The notes beneath the pieces were generated by a model. The model was not told the origin of the DNA. It did no database searches and saw only the letters and a program-made list of their open reading frames with translations. Positions 7,064-10,674 of a stretch of DNA of 10,674 nt are shown here, in pieces. Within the stretch, counting starts at the first letter, position 1; each line of letters opens with the position of its first letter. Location of the stretch: NCBI GenBank assembly GCA_937124525.1, contig CAKZLA010000295.1, forward strand, positions 1-10,674. Direction: 5' to 3'. This DNA comes from an uncultured Desulfobacterium sp. (lineage in GTDB: Bacteria > Desulfobacterota > Desulfobacteria > Desulfobacterales > Desulfobacteraceae). A program made the position numbers and the translations under genes.

Positions 7064-7093
7064 ATCGTAATCGAATTTAACTCATCGTGTCAA
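7064..7093 (-). promoter_or_regulatory. Candidate sigma70-type promoter for the oxidoreductase operon
   Basis: On the minus strand TTGACA (7093-7088) is followed after 18 bp by TACGAT (7069-7064), with an alternative GATAAT at 7066-7061 at a spacing of 21. It ends about 60 bp upstream of the gamma-subunit ATG. The perfect -35 hexamer and position support it; the -10 is weak. Its presence implies that the oxidoreductase operon is not wholly dependent on read-through from the ligase gene. Confidence 0.5.
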
Positions 7094-7148
7094 GCATAAT
7101 TTTAACCTTACAATCAATACCCTTGCCCACCGGGGGCCTGGGTTGTTT

Positions 7149-7361
7149 CTAATGCGTGTTTTTTAATATATACATGGCAGTAAGCACCTGGCACAAGGAA
7201 AAAATAAACTTGAATAATATCAATATTTTTGGACGGAATTTTATAAAAATTGTCTCTTCTATTGGGTGAACTGCCCAATCAGGCAGCTCCGCCATCTTGA
7301 TTTGGTCACTTTGAAACTTCAGTGCAATATTAAAAACGAAAATTTTGTCCGTTAATGACAT
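7149..7361 (-). CDS. Possible small protein translationally coupled to the ligase gene (70 aa, doubtful)
   Basis: The ATG at 7361 overlaps the last ten bases of the ligase gene and has GAGGG three bases upstream, so coupled translation is possible. The product would be basic, with a tryptophan-containing middle (AELPDWAVHPIEE) and a hydrophobic C-terminal stretch of about 20 residues (ILILFKFIFSLCQVLTAMYI) that could form one membrane segment. I recognise no family. AT-rich sequence and absence of a recognisable motif make it possible that it is a chance frame; it occupies most of the ligase-oxidoreductase spacer. Confidence 0.25.
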   Translation of the reverse strand: MSLTDKIFVFNIALKFQSDQIKMAELPDWAVHPIEETIFIKFRPKILILFKFIFSLCQVLTAMYILKNTH

Positions 7362-9019
7362 TGGCCCTCAGCGGTTAGTTTGGCCTTGATATCATTGATT
7401 AATTCATTCTTGTTTAATTTGTCTGCTTTGGTCAAAGGCATTTTTTTGATAAATTCAATTCGTTCCGGTAATTCCAGTACAGATGCCTTTTTTTCCTTTA
7501 AAAAAGAGATGATCTCCTGAAAGGTCAAGGTCTTTCCGTCCATGGGCTGGACATAGGCACAGGCCTTTTCTCCCATCAGTGGGTCCGGCATGGCAATCAC
7601 CGCCACCACAGCCACATCCGGGTGTTGCTGAATGAGTCGTTCAATAACGGTGGCACTGATACTCTCTCCGGCCCGGTTGATCATCTCTTTTAATCGGCCG
7701 GTGAGGGTAATATATCCTTTATCGCTGATGCGGGCGATATCGCCGGTTCTAAAAAAACCATTCTGGTCAAAGGCTTTGCTGTTTTCCTGGGGATTATTAA
7801 AATATCCGGAAAATACACAGGGGCCTTTTATCAGCAATTCGCCTGATTTTCCACAAGGCAGTTCCTTGCCCAGAACGTCCACTACCTTGTAAATATCATG
7901 GGGAAAGGTGGGACGTCCCACTGTGCAGCAGATGGTATCATAGTCATCCACTGAACGGGTGATGCAGGTCATGCCTTCGGTGCCGCCATATCCATTGTAG
8001 AATTTCATCTGCAATTTTTCCATCACCTCTTTGACCATATCCGGATGGCTTGCGCCGCCTGCACTGTGCATCTTTTTCAGGGAAGAGAGGTTGAATTTAT
8101 CCAGGCCCTGATATTGAAGCATTCGCTGGGCCAGGGTGGGAACCCAGACGATGGCCGTCACCTTTTCCTTTTCAATGGTGCTACAGATGGATTCATTGTC
8201 AGTTTTATCCAGAAGAATCATCTTCCCCAGGGTGATGATGCTGCCAAGAAACCCCTTGGTAAAAGAGAGGTCATGACCGATGGGCCCGGCGATTAAATTT
8301 ATATCTTCAGTATGTTGATCCCAGGAAAGGGAGCAGTGTTCCACGCCACAGGCCAGGCTGTTGTGAATACGGGGAACGATTTTGGGATGTCCTGTGGTGC
8401 CACCGGTGGGGCCCATGTGGGCCACCTGCATGGGATCTGGGTTTATTTGTTCAATGGTCTTTTGAAGTGCCGGGGTTATGGGATTTTTTGCAATGAGTGT
8501 TTCCATGCAGGAAAATCCAGGTTGTGTGATCTCCCCCCGAACGGTGATGATGTTTTTAATTTCAGGATGCTCTTGGAGGACGTCGTTGACGATGGGCTGA
8601 TAATCTGTTTTTTTATATTTCACCGGTACAATCCAGGCAACAGCACCGGTGAGTTTCACCAGATGGTTGATCTCAAATTGACGATAACGGTCAATTAATA
8701 GGACAGGGATGGCTCCGATTTTCTGACAGGCAAAATAGGCAAATATAAATTCATGCCAGTTGGGCAGCTGGATCAACACCCGGTCAAGGGGGTTAATGCC
8801 AAGTTTTATCATTCCTCCTGCCAGGCTATGGGTCTTTTCTCGAATTTCTCCATAGGTAAGGCGGGCTGTTGCATCCACAATGGCCTCTTTATCGGGTTGC
8901 ATATCAGCGGCTCTATCCAGCAGATCGCCCAGGGTCATTCCCCGCCACCAGCCTTTTTTGATGTAGGTTTCAACATCCTCTTTTAAATAAGGTGTAACAC
9001 CTTCCAATAATTGACTCAT
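7352..9019 (-). CDS. EntE-like aryl/acyl-acid AMP ligase (probable CoA ligase)
   Basis: A 555-residue ANL-superfamily enzyme. ATG 9019 follows AAGGA at about seven bases and gives the usual length; the upstream extension to a TTG at 9082 is rejected. Motifs: P-loop PTGGTTGHPKIVPRIHN (204-220), YNGYGGTEG (341-349), FFRTGD (422-427), GRLKEMINRAGESIS (441-455) and PLTKADKLNK (528-537) with K534 in the place of the catalytic lysine. PRIHN, SGYFNNP..N..AFD and LMGEKACAY are especially like 2,3-dihydroxybenzoate-AMP ligases. In the acid-binding loop GHDLSFTKGFLG (248-259), the His-Asn pair that EntE/DhbE use for dihydroxybenzoate appears replaced by Gly-His, so another acid is likely. No aryl-carrier protein or siderophore gene is nearby, which favours CoA as acceptor. 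It lies between a TRAP permease and the 2-oxoacid oxidoreductase genes, all on one strand. Confidence 0.88.
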   Translation of the reverse strand: MSQLLEGVTPYLKEDVETYIKKGWWRGMTLGDLLDRAADMQPDKEAIVDATARLTYGEIREKTHSLAGGMIKLGINPLDRVLIQLPNWHEFIFAYFACQKIGAIPVLLIDRYRQFEINHLVKLTGAVAWIVPVKYKKTDYQPIVNDVLQEHPEIKNIITVRGEITQPGFSCMETLIAKNPITPALQKTIEQINPDPMQVAHMGPTGGTTGHPKIVPRIHNSLACGVEHCSLSWDQHTEDINLIAGPIGHDLSFTKGFLGSIITLGKMILLDKTDNESICSTIEKEKVTAIVWVPTLAQRMLQYQGLDKFNLSSLKKMHSAGGASHPDMVKEVMEKLQMKFYNGYGGTEGMTCITRSVDDYDTICCTVGRPTFPHDIYKVVDVLGKELPCGKSGELLIKGPCVFSGYFNNPQENSKAFDQNGFFRTGDIARISDKGYITLTGRLKEMINRAGESISATVIERLIQQHPDVAVVAVIAMPDPLMGEKACAYVQPMDGKTLTFQEIISFLKEKKASVLELPERIEFIKKMPLTKADKLNKNELINDIKAKLTAEGQCH

Positions 9020-9069
9020 GGGTTTTTCCTTAAAATTTAGTTGATTTGATGATGTTGTGATCATTCCAT

Positions 9070-9181
9070 CAGTTATTCCCAATCAAATTCAGAATAACTG
9101 TCTAAAAATATTGATATTCACACTTTAAACTTCACGAAACTACCTTGATAAATATCAATTACTATCAGACAGTTAACTGTC
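9070..9181. promoter_or_regulatory. Repeated CAGTTA/TAACTG operator-like sites upstream of the ligase
   Basis: Three related dyads lie 50-165 bp upstream of the ligase start. GACAGTTAACTGTC (9168-9181) is a perfect 14-bp palindrome. CAGTTATTC (9070-9078) and GAATAACTG (9092-9100) form a perfect 9-bp inverted repeat with 13 bp between, and the right arm continues to TAACTGTC, sharing the half-site of the palindrome. TTGATA-AA-TATCAA (9145-9158) is a further short dyad. A minus-strand TTGACA (9183-9178) overlaps the palindrome but has no convincing -10 partner. Repeated half-sites in a promoter region suggest a dimeric regulator; which one is unknown, and no sigma54 -24/-12 element was found by eye. 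Confidence 0.5.
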
Positions 9182-9235
9182 AATCGGGAATTGCTGTCAT
9201 TCCATTAAAATCGAACGGATAAAATCCACTAATTC

Positions 9236-9516
9236 GTAAATATTCGGGTTGGTAATGTAAATGTTTGGCCAATGCCCATATTCCATATTCGTTTATTTGG
9301 GACTGCGTAGCATACTAATGTTACTCGTCAGTCCTAAGTTCTTTGCATGTTGTGTATGGAGATTTGCTAACCTCCTGAAATTATAGAGCCTGTGCCCTAA
9401 AGTTTGATTTTATAGGCCCTAATGATTTCAATGAGTTATGAGAACTTAGGGCACTTGAGTAATGTTCTGTGAGCAGGTCCAAATAGACGAATATGGAGTG
9501 CTGGTCGAATATTTAT
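9236..9516. mobile_element. Composite miniature element X, copy 2, carrying Y
   Basis: A 281-bp unit flanked by perfect 8-bp direct repeats ACTAATTC at 9228-9235 and 9517-9524. It begins GTAAATATTCGG and its right end on the reverse strand reads ATAAATATTCGACCAGCACT, so the termini are inverted repeats; further inward the arms share CCATATTCG and TATTTGG. Within it lies a 138-bp Y element (9323-9460). Removing Y and one 6-bp duplication leaves an X with a core of 116 bp from the inner GTAAATG at 9257, the same length as copy 1 (1193-1308), plus an outer 21-bp extension. The duplicated octamer contains the TAG stop of the dctM gene, so the insertion landed on that gene's last codon without altering the protein. 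GTAA ends and 8-bp duplication fit an IS66-like non-autonomous element. Confidence 0.85.
9323..9460. mobile_element. Miniature element Y, copy 2 (inserted in X)
   Basis: This uninterrupted 138-bp copy begins ACTCGTCAGTCCTAAGTTCT and its right end on the reverse strand reads ACTCAAGTGCCCTAAGTTCT, matching at 15 of 20 positions. It is flanked by perfect 6-bp repeats AATGTT (9317-9322 and 9461-9466); X copy 1 has only a single six-base stretch at the matching place. It lacks a significant open frame. Its internal sequence matches, in inverse orientation, the pieces at 1131-1192, 1317-1358 and 1470-1502. I cannot assign the termini to a named insertion-sequence family. Confidence 0.82.
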
Positions 9517-9517
9517 A

Positions 9518-10674
9518 CTAATTCACCATGTCCGGCAGAATGGTTACAATAATGGGAAAGGCAATCATAATCGCCGTTCCCACAATCAGCGCAATTAAAA
9601 AGGGGGTGATTCCTCTGAATACAACCGTGATGGGTTGTTTGGCAATGGCACTGACCACATAAACATTGATGCCCACAGGGGGGGTGATAATGCCCATCTG
9701 GGAAAGCAAAACAATAATAATTCCAAACCATATTGGGTCATATCCCAGGTTGATGACAATGGGATAAAAAATGGGAATGGTGAGCATGATCAGGGCCAGA
9801 GCGTCAATAAAACAACCGCCGATGATATAAACAAAGCAGATAAGTGTCATGATGGACCACGAGGGCCAGGTGAGGCCGGAGACGATGCCAGCGGTTTCCA
9901 TGGGAATCCGGCTCAATGCCAGAAAATGTCCGAAAATGGTGGCGCCGGTGATGAGCATTAATACCATGCACGAGATTCTTAATGTCTCATTTATGGCCAT
10001 CCAGAGTCCTTTCCAGTCCAGTTTTTTCTGGACCATAACGATGATGAGAATGGCCATGGAGCCCACGGCACCGGCCTTGGTGGGGGTGAAAAAACCAAAA
10101 AACATGCCGCCCATCACAAATAGAAATACCAGAATGGTTTCCCATAGCTCCAGCAGGGAAAAAATCATCTCTTTGAAGGTAAATTTTTCACCGGGGGGGG
10201 CTTGACCGGGTTTTAATTTGCAATAGATGCTGATGGCAGCAAAGAACAATACCATGATAAAAATAGCGGGCAGGATGCCGGCAATAAAGAGCTTGCCAAT
10301 GGACTGCTGTGTGGAGATGCCATAGATGATCAGCACCACGGAAGGGGGCATGAGGCTTCCCAGGGTACCGCCTGCGGCCACGCAGCCTGTGGAGATTTCC
10401 GGGGCGTATTTGTAGCGCTTCATTTCGGGCAGGGCAATGGTTCCCATGGTGGCGGCTGTTGCCGTGGCAGAGCCGCAGATGGCACCAAAGGCTGTGCAGG
10501 CACCGATGGTGGCCATGCAAAGGCCGCCTTCCACCCGTCCCAGGAATTTATTGGCCACATCGTATAACCGGCTGCTGGTTCCCGCATAAAAGGCAACATA
10601 TCCCATGAAAACAAACAAAGGAATCAGGGTCAGGCTGTATGAGGAAAACACCGAATAAATATCCCGGGACAGAA
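9518..10674 (-). CDS. TRAP transporter large permease, DctM type (partial, N-terminus beyond window)
   Basis: The frame stays open to the window end (LSRDIYSVFSSYSLTLIPLFVFMG), so the GTG at 10651 is internal and about 40-50 N-terminal residues are missing. About 385 residues are visible, almost all hydrophobic, with repeated membrane segments. Family landmarks are IPLFVFMGYVAFYAG, CGSATATAATMGTIALPEM, LMPPSVVLIIYGI, FFTPTKAGAVGSMAIL and ITPPVGINVYVVSAIA. DctM-type permeases use the sodium or proton gradient to take up organic acids handed over by a periplasmic binding protein, together with a small DctQ permease; those partners would be expected upstream, outside the window. The stop codon TAG lies inside the 8-bp duplication left by the adjoining miniature element. 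Same strand as the ligase and oxidoreductase genes, suggesting import of their substrate. Confidence 0.93.
   Translation of the reverse strand, partial: LSRDIYSVFSSYSLTLIPLFVFMGYVAFYAGTSSRLYDVANKFLGRVEGGLCMATIGACTAFGAICGSATATAATMGTIALPEMKRYKYAPEISTGCVAAGGTLGSLMPPSVVLIIYGISTQQSIGKLFIAGILPAIFIMVLFFAAISIYCKLKPGQAPPGEKFTFKEMIFSLLELWETILVFLFVMGGMFFGFFTPTKAGAVGSMAILIIVMVQKKLDWKGLWMAINETLRISCMVLMLITGATIFGHFLALSRIPMETAGIVSGLTWPSWSIMTLICFVYIIGGCFIDALALIMLTIPIFYPIVINLGYDPIWFGIIIVLLSQMGIITPPVGINVYVVSAIAKQPITVVFRGITPFLIALIVGTAIMIAFPIIVTILPDMVN

Noticed and set aside
9020..9235. Sigma54 -24/-12 promoter for the ligase, expected because a sigma54 activator is in the window
   Set aside because: No GG-N10-GC element with acceptable consensus was found by eye upstream of the ligase or of the oxidoreductase operon.

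Overview
The window looks like a chromosomal segment of an anaerobic, probably sulfate-reducing Desulfobacterota (Desulfobacteraceae-like) bacterium. This is inferred from gene content: a four-subunit ferredoxin-linked 2-oxoacid oxidoreductase, an aryl/acyl-acid AMP ligase, a TRAP transporter and a PAS-type sigma54 activator, with AT-rich spacers full of miniature repeats. No rRNA, tRNA or CRISPR array was seen.

Layout. (1) 1-1096, minus: a PAS-AAA+ sigma54-dependent regulator, cut by the window start before its DNA-binding domain. (2) 1131-4022: a gene-poor accessory stretch. It holds nested miniature mobile elements (1131-1502), a 101-bp palindrome (1873-1973), a 60-residue small protein, a decayed PIN-domain toxin gene joined to an intact Phd/YefM-like antitoxin, an unrecognised 135-residue protein and a 97-bp palindrome (3683-3779). 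(3) 4023-7004, minus: a compact operon in the order gamma-delta-alpha-beta for a Por/Vor/Pad-type 2-oxoacid:ferredoxin oxidoreductase, with a good sigma70-like promoter at 7064-7093. (4) 7352-9019, minus: an EntE-like adenylating ligase, preceded by repeated CAGTTA/TAACTG operator-like sites. (5) 9236-9516: a composite miniature element inserted exactly at the 3' end of the next gene. (6) 9518-10674, minus: the large permease (DctM) of a TRAP transporter, cut by the window end.

How the genes may work together (inference): the TRAP permease imports an organic acid, the ligase activates it with ATP, probably to a CoA thioester, and the oxidoreductase oxidatively decarboxylates a 2-oxoacid to an acyl-CoA while reducing ferredoxin. 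That set would fit catabolism of an aromatic or branched carboxylic acid. The substrate cannot be read from the sequence.

The most unusual content is the repeat system. Two miniature element families, X (GTAAAT-type ends, 8-bp target duplications) and Y (ACTC...GAGT ends, 6-bp duplication), are reciprocally nested. At 9236-9516 a Y copy sits inside an X copy; at 1131-1502 an X copy sits inside a Y copy, and a third element (Z, 103 bp, 8-bp perfect duplication) has also jumped into that Y. Each locus is the empty-site control for the other, so boundaries can be read directly.
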